A DNA stretch of 64,000 nucleotides from Entomortierella parvispora (lineage: Eukaryota > Mortierellomycota > Mortierellomycetes > Mortierellales > Mortierellaceae), in assembly GCA_963573315.1 (NCBI GenBank), contig OY752146.1, forward strand, positions 1,054,001 to 1,118,000, written 5' to 3'. Both the position numbers and the translations under genes were made by a program. Below the pieces are notes generated by a model that did no database searches, was not told the DNA's origin, and saw nothing but the letters and a program-made list of their open reading frames with translations. Positions 1 through 10,134 of the stretch are shown in pieces; the first letter of the stretch is position 1; each line of letters begins with the position of its first letter.

Positions 1-67
1 TGGCGAGCTGCTTACGGGGAGCCTTTCCTCCGGTGGACTTGCGGGCGGTCTGCTTGGTACGAGCCAT
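1..67 (-). CDS. H3: Histone H3, N-terminal part (runs off window edge)
   Basis: The reverse strand starts with an ATG at 65-67 and reads MARTKQTARKSTGGKAPRKQ and two more residues before the window ends. This is the canonical histone H3 tail with K4, K9 and K14 present, so only the first 22 residues are visible. H3 packs with H4 in the nucleosome core. It is transcribed away from the H4 gene at 613, the usual fungal H3-H4 divergent arrangement, with about 545 bp between the start codons. No intron is seen in the visible part. Confidence 0.97.
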   Translation of the reverse strand, partial: MARTKQTARKSTGGKAPRKQLA

Positions 68-271
68 TGTTATAGATGTGAGAGTAAGATGGGGGGTTGG
101 TTGCGGATGTGAATGAGAAAAGGAGAAAAAAAAAAAGATTGGGATTGGCGGTGCGAATGAGCCCCTCCTTTTGTAGTGGTTCGCGGTCTGTACTCCGGCC
201 CTCCTGTTCCTTCTGCAAGGACGCGTCGGTGTTTACCTTTGGCGGTCATTTCGCTTAATTTGCGATCCAGG

Positions 272-387
272 GCGAAAACACCCAAAGTCGCGCGCGTGCA
301 CTAAGGGGGAGGCACGAGGCCCACTTAACTTAACTCGCCCGCTCTCATTTCCCCCCTCTCCGCCCATGCGAAAACACCAAAAGTCGC
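272..387 (+). promoter_or_regulatory. Direct repeat of a 20-base histone promoter element
   Basis: Copies at 272-291 and 368-387 differ at one base in 20; both contain GCGAAAACACC followed by AAAGTCGC. The spacing between copies is 96 bases, start to start. The AAAACACC core also recurs twice in the H2B-H2A promoter (8825-8838 and 8839-8851). A transcription-factor site is the likely role, but no factor can be named from sequence. Confidence 0.6.
293..312 (+). promoter_or_regulatory. Histone-cluster shared element, copy 1
   Basis: CGCGTGCACTAAGGGGGAGG here matches 18 of 20 bases of the element at 8881-8900 in the H2B-H2A promoter, in the same orientation. No other copy was noticed in the window, so it behaves like a histone-specific regulatory site. 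The function is inferred only from this sharing. Confidence 0.6.
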
Positions 388-469
388 CCTCCCAAAATTC
401 GCCAATTTCGTTAATTTCGTTTTCGTTTTCGGGTCCGCCCCAAATTCGATTTTCGCGCCCTTCTTCCCC

Positions 470-924
<455 letters not shown>

Positions 925-1409
925 GCGCTCGGAATCCAAAAATATCAAGTCTTCAAGGCGTGGTCCCTTTCTCCTGTTCCCATCGGTTATACAGGTCGGG
1001 GCCACTTCCTTGGTCAGAGCCGGGGCCTCATTGTCTCGTTTGCCTCTTGCAGTCTCTTCAAGTTCATCCTTTTTGGGTCCGCAAGTCCCCCCCAAATCTT
1101 CAATGGCCTTTCTACGGACTCTGTCTTTGTATTCCTGCTCTTTTTTGTATAGCACCGTAAAAAAGATCCCTTTTTCTCATTTCTAATCGCCCTCGTTCAG
1201 CCTCTTTGCTCGGGTCGGCCCTTGTAAAATAAATCAGATTCAAACAATATCTACTGCTCTTTGCGACCTTGTGCTTTTTGCTTTCTCTGTTTCAATTTCG
1301 TTGCTGGTTAAAGAGAGAGGATGGTGGTAATGATGTCTTGCAAATTGAAATTGTCTTCTTTTTTACTCTTTTTATTGAAGTAAAAATATTAAACAAAGTG
1401 AGAGCGGGA
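925..1409. other. H4 3' region, convergent with the SANTA gene
   Basis: These 485 bases follow the H4 stop and precede the 3' end of the minus-strand SANTA gene. AATAAA occurs at 1228-1233 and A/T-rich sequence at 1365-1395, both compatible with polyadenylation of the converging transcripts. No metazoan-type histone stem-loop and no further gene were seen. Confidence 0.5.
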
Positions 1410-4400
1410 TTAGAGAGATCTTTTGTTAGCTCGGTCTCGAGAGCGAATGTCCTGCACTCGAATCGTCCTCGGCGGGACGTATGCCAGCACGGGAGGGAGA
1501 TGGGCTTGATCACCACTAGGAACAGGGGTCGAGCTCAAGGGCCTCCTCCTCCTCTCGCTTGAAGAGTTGCTCAGTCTTCTTTCATCCCGCTCAAGACCCG
1601 AGCCACTGTGATGGTCATCCCCTGCAACAGATGTCAGGTCCTGTACTACGGATACCTTGCCCGGTGACCGATCTTGCAGCACTGTCACCTCTTGAGCGGT
1701 CTCCTTCGTCGTGCCTGATAATTCCGTGATGTCTATAACCCGTTCCGCCTCTTCTTTGCTCCCAGACTCTTGGATAGGATTCCCTAAAGGATCGGCTTCC
1801 TCTGACTGATCAGATACAAGAACAGAGTTCATTTCTGAATCCGTGTCTTGACTTGTTGACAGCTGCAATATCTGCTCCGTCGTTAAAGCAGTGTCATCCA
1901 CAGTGTAATTTTCGTTCCCTGTCAACTCATCTGAAGACTGGAGACGGTTCAAGTCGATACCACTGACAGAGGCCGCCAATGCATGTTCAGAGAGATCATC
2001 CAGTTCCTGTTCGTCATCTAGACCGATCATAGATCGAAGGTCATGAGGCTCAGCTGCCGATCCATGGCAATAGTCCTGCATCGATTCGCTGATGGATCCA
2101 TGATTGCTGGTGTCGTTACGAAAGTTACTGTTAAAGTCGGTGCCAAAAATACCAAGAGAAATCTTTTCGATGGTCGATTCAATCCCTGGCCCCAGCTCCG
2201 TCATGTCGTGAGAAGACATCATGGTGTGTTCCTGAGATAGGGATGCCTCGAGTATTTCGCTTTCTGTGGGTTCTTCAAGACCGTCCATTGCAGTGGGGAT
2301 CATCGACTGTGAGGAGGCTGAAATGGTGGAGAGTGACTTGAACAGACCGCTATGACGACGGTCTTCCTGTGGCTCCTCGAATAAAGGTTCTGCCGAGGCT
2401 TCTTCTAGCACGACATTATTCGACTCCTTGAAGAAATCCTCCATATGTTCATCCTCAATAGGTTCATTCTCCTCCATCACTGAATCATCTCCAAAGAGTA
2501 ATTCCTCGATATTCTCTGCCGACAGTGGTGCACGCTTAACGTCCGCTCTTTGATCCTCCAATAGGTCCACGTGTTCATTTCCATTGTGGTCGACATTGGG
2601 AAGTTCCTGACCGTTATCCACCTCAAGGCTAGATGTCATGGGCTCATCCTCAGGCCCGGCCGCGGAAGACTCTTGTTTGGCTATTGTGCTTGTCGACCCT
2701 GATTCAGCAATATCACCAGTCGGTTCTGCTTCGGCAATATCACCAATCGGCTCCGCTTCAGCAACATCACCAGTCGGCTCTACTTCGGCTTCGACAACAT
2801 CACCAGTCGGCTCTACTTCGACAACATCACCAGTCGGCTCTGCTTCGACAACACCAGTCGGCTCTGCTTCGACAACACCAGTCGGCTCTGCTTCGACAAC
2901 ACCAGTCGGCTCTGCTTGGGCAACATCACCAGTCGGTTCTGCTTGGGCAATATCACCAATCGGTTCTGCTTCAACAATATCACCAGTCGGTTCTGTCTCG
3001 GCAATATCACCAGCCGGTCCTGCTTCAACAATATCAACAACAATATCACCAGTCGGTTCTGTCTCGGCAATATCACCAGCCGGTCCTGCTTCAACAATAT
3101 CAACAACAATATCACCAGTCGGTTCTGCTTCAACAATATCAACGACAATATTGCCTGTCGATTCTGCTTCGGCAATATCGTTGGTCGACTCTGCTTCGAT
3201 AATATCACTTTCGCTTGTCCTCTCTGCTTCGGCAATCGCACTCGTTTTGGCTTCGGCCATTGTTCTTGTCGTCTCTGGCTGAACCACAGCCGTGGATCTT
3301 AACGCGCGGGTGTTTAGTACGAGAGGTCTTTGTACGAGATGTTGTACAAGGGGTTCTACTTGAGGTCTTGGTGCGAGGGTTCTTTTTACAAAAGGAAAAA
3401 GAGAACAAAACGTTGTGTTAGATTATGACGCGGACGTCAAGGACATGAGGCGATAAGAATGAAGAAACCAATCTGTCTTACAGTGCCTCCGTTCTTTTTT
3501 TTCTGTTGAGGGGACATTCCTTTGCGGTGTTCCTCAAATGACCAAGTTGCCTGCATGACGCGCATCGAATCTCGGAGCGCCCGGCGGACTTTCTGATCTT
3601 CCTTTCTCGAGGCACAATATCCTCTATACTTGCTTCTGGGAGCGGACTTGACTCTACAAGAACTCGGTCTACTGTGTCGCCACTTTGATCGATTTCAGCC
3701 ATTTCAGTATCTTGCTGCTGCTCAGGCTCTCCTTGATCAGTTCCATCACCCTTATTATCAAGTGTTGCCTCTGCTTCTGTTTCCGTTGCTGCTTCAGGTG
3801 ACCGGAGTTTGTGTGCGGGCATGGTCAAATCGACAGAGACACGAGTAGAGGTCCTTTTTTCTTGAGATGGGTTCGGCGGACTCGGTTTTAATGATACCGA
3901 CCTTGGCGATCGGAACGTTGGGATCACAACAGCGACCATACGTTCAACAATCACGGCCGGTTTCGCCAGAGGGAGAGGATCCTTGCTCTTTGTCCTCTGT
4001 CTACTGGAACGCGTACTAGCAGAAGGCGGCGTTTCGACGGTGATATCTGCTGTATCAGCAGCATTTCCACGCTCGACCCCTTCCATTTGCTGAGTTACAG
4101 ATGCAGACGCTAGTGGTTCCATTTCCGTTTCAATTGCACTATGAGCTTGGTGATTATCCTGGAAAACTCGTGTAAGCAGGTCCTTCCAGTCTTTAGGAAA
4201 TCCGCCCGAAAATGCATCTATAATGTCCATCCCAAATCCTAAAACCAAAATAAAAATAATATGTCCAGTCCAGGTCAGCACAAACTGCACAAGATGGCTC
4301 CAAAAATGCACAAAAAAATACAAAAGTACCGTCCAGGGGAGCACTTTACCATTGGCAGCCATCTTCTCGTGGTCCACTTTTCCCTCGAGAGCATAGCGTG

Positions 4401-7370
4401 ATCCGGAGCGAGTTACCACCAACAATGGCTGTGGAGCTTCTTCGATGCAAGACGTGTGCCAAACCTACGGCCAAAAAAAAAAAAATGTAAATAAAGCCAA
4501 CGTTAGTTGAAGCTCTAGCGATTTGACCAAACATCTTTCTTGGTACCATGACTTTGAACAATATACCATCGTCTTTGGTTCGGTCATGTGTCCATGTACG
4601 CTGATCATGAGGTCGTCCTCCGTGCTTGCGCTGATGTATTGGAGCCACCAGTCGCGAATGACCTTTACGTTCTTTTTTCCTGTTGCAGCAGGGTTACTCG
4701 CTGGAGATGCCTTGGGCTTTGGAGTAGGAGTAGGCTTCTCTGACATGGGTTTCTTTGGAGTCGCCTTTGGCTTTTCCTGTCGATCAATGTGCTGAGGGTC
4801 CATGTTCGAAACATGGACAGAGTCTATTCTCCTTCCCGATCGAGTCTGCCGTCCCTCCATGACCTCGATCTGAGAGTTGCTTTCTTTTTCCGGTACCTGT
4901 ACAAGGGCAATGTCTTTGTTCCTACTGCGAAGGCTTCGCTGAATGGGCGAGTTTTCTCTTTCTGGAGCAGGAGTCTTGTCTTTCTGTCGAATAGGAGTCT
5001 TCTCTTTGCGTTTAGCAGGAGTCTTGTCTCGCCCGAAAGTAGCCGCCATTGAAGAATCCACCACAGGTGTATCCGCCATAGAAGTATCTACCACAGGGGT
5101 AACCGCCACGGAATCATCCAGCACAGGGGTAACCGCCACAGAATCATCCAGCACAAGGGTATCCGCCATAGACTCATCCACCACAGGGGATTCCACCATA
5201 GACTCATTCGCCACAGGGGATTCCGCCATAGACTCATTCACCACAGGGGATTCCGCCATAGAATCATTCACCATAGAGGATTCCGCCATAGAATAGTCCG
5301 GCACTGGAGACACAGCCAAATGAGAATCTATCATAGCAGCATCCGATATCCGGACGTCGCCATTTACCTCGACATCATCCAACTCGATCACAACTCGAGT
5401 ACTCGACGCGGCTCTCTCGGTTGCGGGCTTGGAACTTGGTTTGCTTAGCACTGGAATCAGTACATAGTCAAGGCGCTCCACTGGTCTATCCGATCGCTTC
5501 TTTGTGATAATGGTTTGTCCACGGGGTTTCTCCTGAAACGAGAGAGAAGCAGCGGTGTCCACAGTATCCATGTCCGCGTTGTCTATAGTCTCAATGTCTA
5601 TGAATTCCATACTGTCCACAAAGTCCATGGTGTCGTTAGAATTGGTATTGCCGACGACTCCAGTAGTGGTGTTGATGGTAGCGGTATTGGAGATCGCGGC
5701 GATTGTACTGGCTGTACTGGCTGTACTGACGGAGGGAACAATGAGCGTCGTTTCACTTGCTGCGCGATCCGTACTTGCTCCCCGAGATGGCGCCTCGTTC
5801 AATTTGCCGCTCTCCATTGAAGCTGTTGATACCGACGAATTCTGTCTTTTATGGGATCTCACCCGGCGAACTGGGGACTATTTTTTAAAAAAAGGAGAGA
5901 GTCATAAGTTTGATATAGAAGAGCCTTCCATTTTCAAGTGTTTAGGACGTAACATTATCATCATCAACAGCAACATCGCAAAATGTATTACCTGCTCGAT
6001 TGACCGAGAGTGTCTACTTCCCAAGTCCTTGCGGATCAACGATGCAGAGCTCATCTTGCGAAGCGAATAGTCCACATCACGGGTTGAAGTCCTTTGACTC
6101 TTTCGCGGCGGCGACATCGGATCACTCATATCCTCATCTGAACTCTGGATCTGCCTCTCCATAATAGAAGTGATCAGTCGCTTGGAGGCCGGCAGCTGTT
6201 TCCGCGTGTAATAGGATTGTCCCCAGGCATGCGTTGGATAGACCAACGTGTACTCGACCTCCTCATCCCTTGTGGTCTGCGGTAGTACTGGCAGTGCTAG
6301 TGCCGGGACTACTGATAGTGGTGGTAATGGTGGTAATGGCGGTAGTGCCGGTAAAGATGGTTTGACTGGTGACTCTGATAGTGCTGGTGACATTGGCTTT
6401 ACTGGTGCTACTTTTTGTGTTGAAGCAGCCGGTTGCACTGGTGCTGGTTGTACTGGTGCTGCTGGTGCCGCTGTTTGTGTTGAAGATGCTGGTTGCACTG
6501 GTGCTACTGGTGCTGCTGGTTGTGTCGATGATTCTGGCTGTGCCGAGGGTGGAGGTGGTACTGCTAGCACTGGCAGCACCGGGGGTACTGGGGGTGGTGG
6601 CGGCGGAGGAGGTGGAGGCGGAGGTGGCGGCGGTCGTTGCGCTGCTGGATCCAGATCTCTTGTTTCTGGAACTCGGGCCTGGCCCAGTACTGACGGGATC
6701 ACTGCCGGCCTAGGATGGGCCATTTCACCTACTCGGTTGTGCTAATGACACGAAAATATGATTAAAAAGTAAAAAAGCTTTAGTTATTAGCATGTCCTTT
6801 TTGTCAACATCCACCTTCGCCTTCGCTTCGCTCTTTTTTTTTTTTTTTTTTTTTTTCTTCTTGCGCTGCTCCTCGAGGAAAGGAACCTACAGTTATTAGA
6901 GCATGCCGGGATGGGTTAGCGTGGACAGTAGCGGCGGCGGTACTACTGGCGCCTCTGTGGTTGTCAACACTCCGATAGCTACGGCTGCTGCTGCTGCTGC
7001 TAGTGCTTCGGTTCCTGTAGGTATTGGGTCTATAGTTGCTGTTGCTACCACTGCCACCGTTGTGATAACTGTCCCTGTCCCTATCCCTGTCCCTGTCTCT
7101 GTCCCAGTCCCTGTCCCTACCCCAGTCTCTATCCCTGTACCAGTCTCTGTCTCTGTCTCTGTCCCTTTCCCTGGAGCGGCTCCAACGGTGCCTGGAATCA
7201 GGCCATCCATGGGTAGGTTTGGCGGTGGTGGTAAATGACGCGATCGATTCATCAGTAATGGACTGGGTCCATTCCAGGGAATCCGACAGCAGGGGTAATG
7301 TAAACTCTCGGGACCCGTCCTTGTCTGTGGCCTCCATCTCGTCTCCAGAAGGACCCGACTTGTTGGTCAT
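1410..7370 (-). CDS. SANTA-domain protein, candidate M18BP1/KNL2-type centromere factor
   Basis: Exons 7370-6891, 6741-5992, 5877-4567, 4464-4350, 4238-3482 and 3381-1410 give 1794 residues. The SANTA domain (about residues 812-910) is split by two introns and reads VIRDWWLQY, then VWHTSCI, SGSRYALEGKVD and GGFPKDWKDLL, matching the family pattern closely. In animals and plants SANTA proteins (M18BP1, KNL2) help load CENP-A at centromeres; that role here is inference. Before it lie an RD/RS-rich N-terminus, a run of about 15 prolines and a tandem ESMAESPVV-type repeat. After it come a CCHC-like knuckle (CASCRQLGH, last Cys more distant than usual) near residue 1120 and acidic EAEPTGDI-type repeats. 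I see no clear SANT/Myb domain or CENP-C motif. The first exon is the least certain; an in-frame ATG at 6723 is an alternative start. Unspliced reading through 4239-4349 would create false membrane helices. Confidence 0.82.
2690..3195 (-). repeat. Acidic coding minisatellite in the SANTA gene
   Basis: About 500 bases consist of imperfect 21-36 base units with a core reading CCAGTCGG(C/T)TCTGCTTC on the plus strand. On the coding strand they give EAEPTGDI, VEAGPAGDI and similar acidic units. Two longer blocks (about 3001-3050 and 3061-3110) are near-identical, which suggests recent unequal exchange or slippage. Confidence 0.85.
5040..5300 (-). repeat. Coding tandem repeat (ESMAESPVV units)
   Basis: Roughly 30-base units, for example those around 5160-5290, encode repeats of the form NESMAESPVV and DDSVAVTPVL on the minus strand within exon 3 of the SANTA gene. 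The many Ser-Pro and Thr-Pro dipeptides would be candidate kinase sites; that is inference. Confidence 0.8.
7060..7190 (-). repeat. RD-dipeptide repeat in the first SANTA-gene exon
   Basis: Six-base units related to CCCTGT/CTGTCC on the plus strand encode alternating Arg-Asp with interspersed Trp and Tyr on the minus strand. The same kind of dipeptide repeat occurs at much greater length in the SPT7 tail at 35480-36295. Confidence 0.75.
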
Positions 7371-8230
7371 GGTCAGTTTCCTCAGTGTCGATAGCCTTGT
7401 CGGGGTGTGCCGCGCGCGCGCCTCTTTGCCTGTTCTTGTTTTGGGAAGGGCTCAATGGGTGGCTGATTGGCTTGAGTGAGCTGTTTCCTCTTATTTCCTA
7501 CTAGGAACGCGCCGAGGACGAGGTGGAGGTCGAGGCGATGCGGTTGTTGGGTCGAGAGCAAAGGGGGGTTTCCGTGTTCCCTTGCCCATGCAATGAAGAA
7601 AAAAAAAAGAGGGTATTCTGTGCAATGTAACGTCCTGTGCTTGCAGGGGAACCAAGCCACAGCCCATGCGATGATTTCCCATACCGTGACCGTCATCATA
7701 CCCAAGTCAAGGATACCCTTGGTTCTTTTCTTTCCTTTCCTTTTCCCGCCATTGCTTAGCCGAACCCAAGATCAAGTATTTTGTTTGTTTCTTTGGTTTG
7801 TTTTAATGTTTCTACAGAAAGAAAACGGGGGGCTATGATTACAATTGGAGTGGTGTTCTATTTTTTTTCTTTTGGTATTGAAGGTCAAGAAAAAGGTTTC
7901 CCTCCTTCCTGTTCCAACAAGAAAAGAAAAGTGAAAAAGACGCACCACGGGTGACTTGAACTTATTACAAAACGAGCGAGAAGGGATCAAGGACTATAAA
8001 ACAGATTGGTCGTTCAAGAACCCACCAAGCAAGGAAGGAGGGTGGATGTTGACGGGGGAGGGTAGGCGTTGTTGGTGATCAAAGGTCGACAAGGAGAAAA
8101 AAGGCTCAAAGGTGCCCATGGAGTCCAGAATCCAAAGTTGATTGATGATCCTGGTCCTCCAATTGAAGACGTCCGGGCCAAGAGTCGATGTTGTTGCTTC
8201 AATTCACTTTCTTTTTCCACCGGAGACCGT
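7371..8230. other. Gap between the SANTA gene and H2B
   Basis: About 860 bases hold the presumed leader of the SANTA gene (minus strand, pyrimidine-rich near 7510-7560) and the 3' region of H2B. Short open frames occur in several phases but none shows a convincing exon with family similarity. An additional 5' SANTA-gene exon here cannot be excluded. Confidence 0.4.
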
Positions 8231-8641
8231 TTACTTGGAGGAGGTGTACTTGGTGACGGCCTTGGTACCCTCAGAGACGGCGTGCTTGGCCAACTCACCG
8301 GGAAGGATGAGACGGACAGCGGTCTGGATCTCGCGGGAGGAGATGGTGGAGCGCTTGTTGTAGGCAGCGAGCTTGGAGGCCTCACCGGCGATACGCTCAA
8401 AGATATCGTTGACGAAGGAGTTCAAGATGGACATGGCCTTGTTGGAGATACCGGTGTCGGGGTGAACCTGCTTCAAGACCTTGTAGATGTAGGAGGAGTA
8501 AGTCTCGGAGCGAGTCTTCTTGCGTCCCTTGCCGCCCTCGGCCTTGGACTTGCGCTCCTTCTTCTCAGCAGGGGCAGAGGTCTTGGCGGGAGCCTTGCCT
8601 CCGGTGGAGGGCTTCTTCTCGGCGACAGCTTTTGGTGGCAT
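8231..8641 (-). CDS. H2B: Histone H2B
   Basis: A single exon encodes 136 residues starting [20 protein letters not shown]. The core has the expected [19 protein letters not shown] and the C-terminus ends AVTKYTSSK, including the lysine ubiquitinated by Rad6/Bre1 in other fungi. The ATG at 8639-8641 is chosen over an upstream in-frame ATG because it gives the family N-terminus. H2B pairs with H2A, whose gene diverges from it across 625 bp. No intron is present. Confidence 0.99.
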   Translation of the reverse strand: MPPKAVAEKKPSTGGKAPAKTSAPAEKKERKSKAEGGKGRKKTRSETYSSYIYKVLKQVHPDTGISNKAMSILNSFVNDIFERIAGEASKLAAYNKRSTISSREIQTAVRLILPGELAKHAVSEGTKAVTKYTSSK

Positions 8642-8741
8642 GTTTGAATATAGAGGTGGTGAGGGGGGTGAAGTTTGAGAGTTGGTATCGTAAGAGAAGA
8701 GAGGAAAAAAAGGGAGGGGGGAGGAGGGCAACAAGTCGGCT

Positions 8742-8749
8742 CTTATATA
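8742..8749 (-). promoter_or_regulatory. TATA box of H2B
   Basis: TATATAAG on the minus strand lies about 100 bases before the H2B start codon, followed by a CT-rich leader. Confidence 0.55.
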
Positions 8750-8880
8750 CCAGGCCCGGGCCGCCCGCGCGCTCCAATTCAGACATTCGGTTCTGAGAGA
8801 AAGAGCACAGAGGACGCAAAAATTAAAAACACCGCTCCAAAAACACCGCCCTGTTTTGTTTTTGATTTGGGACGCAAAAA

Positions 8881-8900
8881 CGCGTGCACTTACGGGGAGG
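8881..8900 (+). promoter_or_regulatory. Histone-cluster shared element, copy 2
   Basis: CGCGTGCACTTACGGGGAGG matches 18 of 20 bases with 293-312 in the H3-H4 promoter, in the same orientation relative to the plus-strand histone of each pair. It is a strong candidate for a histone-specific regulatory site. Confidence 0.6.
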
Positions 8901-9101
8901 AGATAGCTTAAATGCGCCCGCCGTGCGTTAACTTTTTAGGCCGTGCTCCCAAAAATGATTTTGGCCGTCCTTTTTTTGTTTCGTTTTTTCGCTTTTTGCA
9001 AATTCGCCCAATTCGCACATTTCGCACCTTTTTTTTTTTGTTGTTTCCCCTCCTCCCTCTCTCTTCTTCCTTTGCACGCGCGCCCTTTGCACGCACGCCC
9101 A

Positions 9102-9109
9102 TATAAAAG
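9102..9109 (+). promoter_or_regulatory. TATA box of H2A
   Basis: TATAAAAG followed by GACC lies about 160 bases before the H2A ATG and shares the AAAAGGAC context with the H4 box. Confidence 0.6.
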
Positions 9110-9266
9110 GACCAGCCTCGATCCGCCCCCCAGATCCAGTTCTTCTTTTTTTCCTTCTCTCTCCTCTTCTCTTCCCTCACCTATAACTCTCTCTTTCGAA
9201 CGACTTTTCAGTCTTCTTCTCTCCTTCTCCCTCACTTTCAACCCCCAACAAAAAACACTCATCACA

Positions 9267-9668
9267 ATGTCTGGCGGCAAATCCGGTGGCAAGTCTGCTT
9301 CGGCTTCCAAGAACTCGACCTCCCGCTCTTCCAAGGCCGGTCTTCAGTTCCCCGTCGGTCGTATCCACCGTCACTTGCGCAAGGGTAACTATGCCCAGCG
9401 TGTCGGTGCTGGTGCCCCCGTCTACCTCGCTGCCGTCCTCGAGTACTTGGCCGCTGAGATCCTCGAGTTGGCCGGTAACGCTGCTCGCGATAACAAGAAG
9501 TCCCGTATCATTCCCCGCCACTTGCAGTTGGCCATCCGTAACGATGAGGAGTTGAACAAGTTGCTTGGACATGTTACCATCGCCCAGGGTGGTGTCCTCC
9601 CCAACATCCACGACTCTCTCTTGCCCAAGAAGACCAAGAAGGGTGGTGCCGCTTCCCAGGAGATGTAA
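9267..9668 (+). CDS. H2A: Histone H2A
   Basis: A single exon encodes 133 residues starting [20 protein letters not shown], with the core [20 protein letters not shown] and the acidic patch around [10 protein letters not shown]. The C-terminus ends ASQEM, so the serine of an SQE plus hydrophobic motif is present; in fungi this is the Mec1/Tel1 damage site (gamma-H2A). The start is fixed by family length although the open frame extends upstream. It is divergent from H2B. AATAAA at 9857-9862 may serve its 3' end. Confidence 0.99.
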   Translation: MSGGKSGGKSASASKNSTSRSSKAGLQFPVGRIHRHLRKGNYAQRVGAGAPVYLAAVLEYLAAEILELAGNAARDNKKSRIIPRHLQLAIRNDEELNKLLGHVTIAQGGVLPNIHDSLLPKKTKKGGAASQEM

Positions 9669-10134
9669 AGACTTTTTTTTCTTTCCGAAAAAGTCCTTTT
9701 TTACTCGCCGAGTCCATTACCAAGAAAAACCAACAACCCTGTATTACATACATACCTTGCGGCCGCTTCGTTGCGCACTCTTTTGTTCTAGTTGGTCATT
9801 TTCACTAGTTCAAAGAACACACAAACACCCACTATTTGTACATAACAACATTCAATAATAAAAATCTGACAATAGAACAAAAATTGTGTCCATGATGTGG
9901 TCAAAGGAGGGCTACATAGTAGGCGAGTATAAAAAGGAACAAGGGAATCGACAGCCATGTTCAACCTTGAGAAAAGATGCATGTGGTCCAGGAATGCGAT
10001 GCCTGGAGTTTTGTGAAAAATGAGAAAAATTCGGAAAGGGTCACGTGGAGTGTACACCGCGTCCAAACCACCATGGCAACATGCTCTTCTACTTTCGCTC
10101 TTCATGAACCACAGCACAAGCCGGAACAGGAACC
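9669..10134. other. H2A 3' region and BORCS5-like gene promoter
   Basis: These 466 bases hold the H2A 3' end (T-rich then AATAAA at 9857-9862) and the upstream region of the next plus-strand gene. No convincing additional exon was found. Confidence 0.4.

Larger units (their letters stand above)
8642..9266. promoter_or_regulatory. Bidirectional H2B-H2A promoter
   Basis: The 625 bp gap has a minus-strand TATA box (8742-8749), two AAAAACACCGC words (8825-8851), the shared 20-base element (8881-8900), clustered TTCGC/GCGAAA-like words (8980-9030), a plus-strand TATAAAAG (9102-9109) and a pyrimidine-rich H2A leader. The shared words with the H3-H4 promoter point to common regulation (inference). 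Confidence 0.8.

Noticed and set aside
2690-3195. CRISPR-like array
   Set aside because: Units are imperfect, contiguous and in frame with a coding exon; there are no unique spacers and no cas genes, and the genome is eukaryotic.
4239-4349. Two predicted membrane helices in a minus-strand frame
   Set aside because: The segment is an intron with GTAAAG donor and TTTTAG acceptor; removing it restores the SANTA domain.
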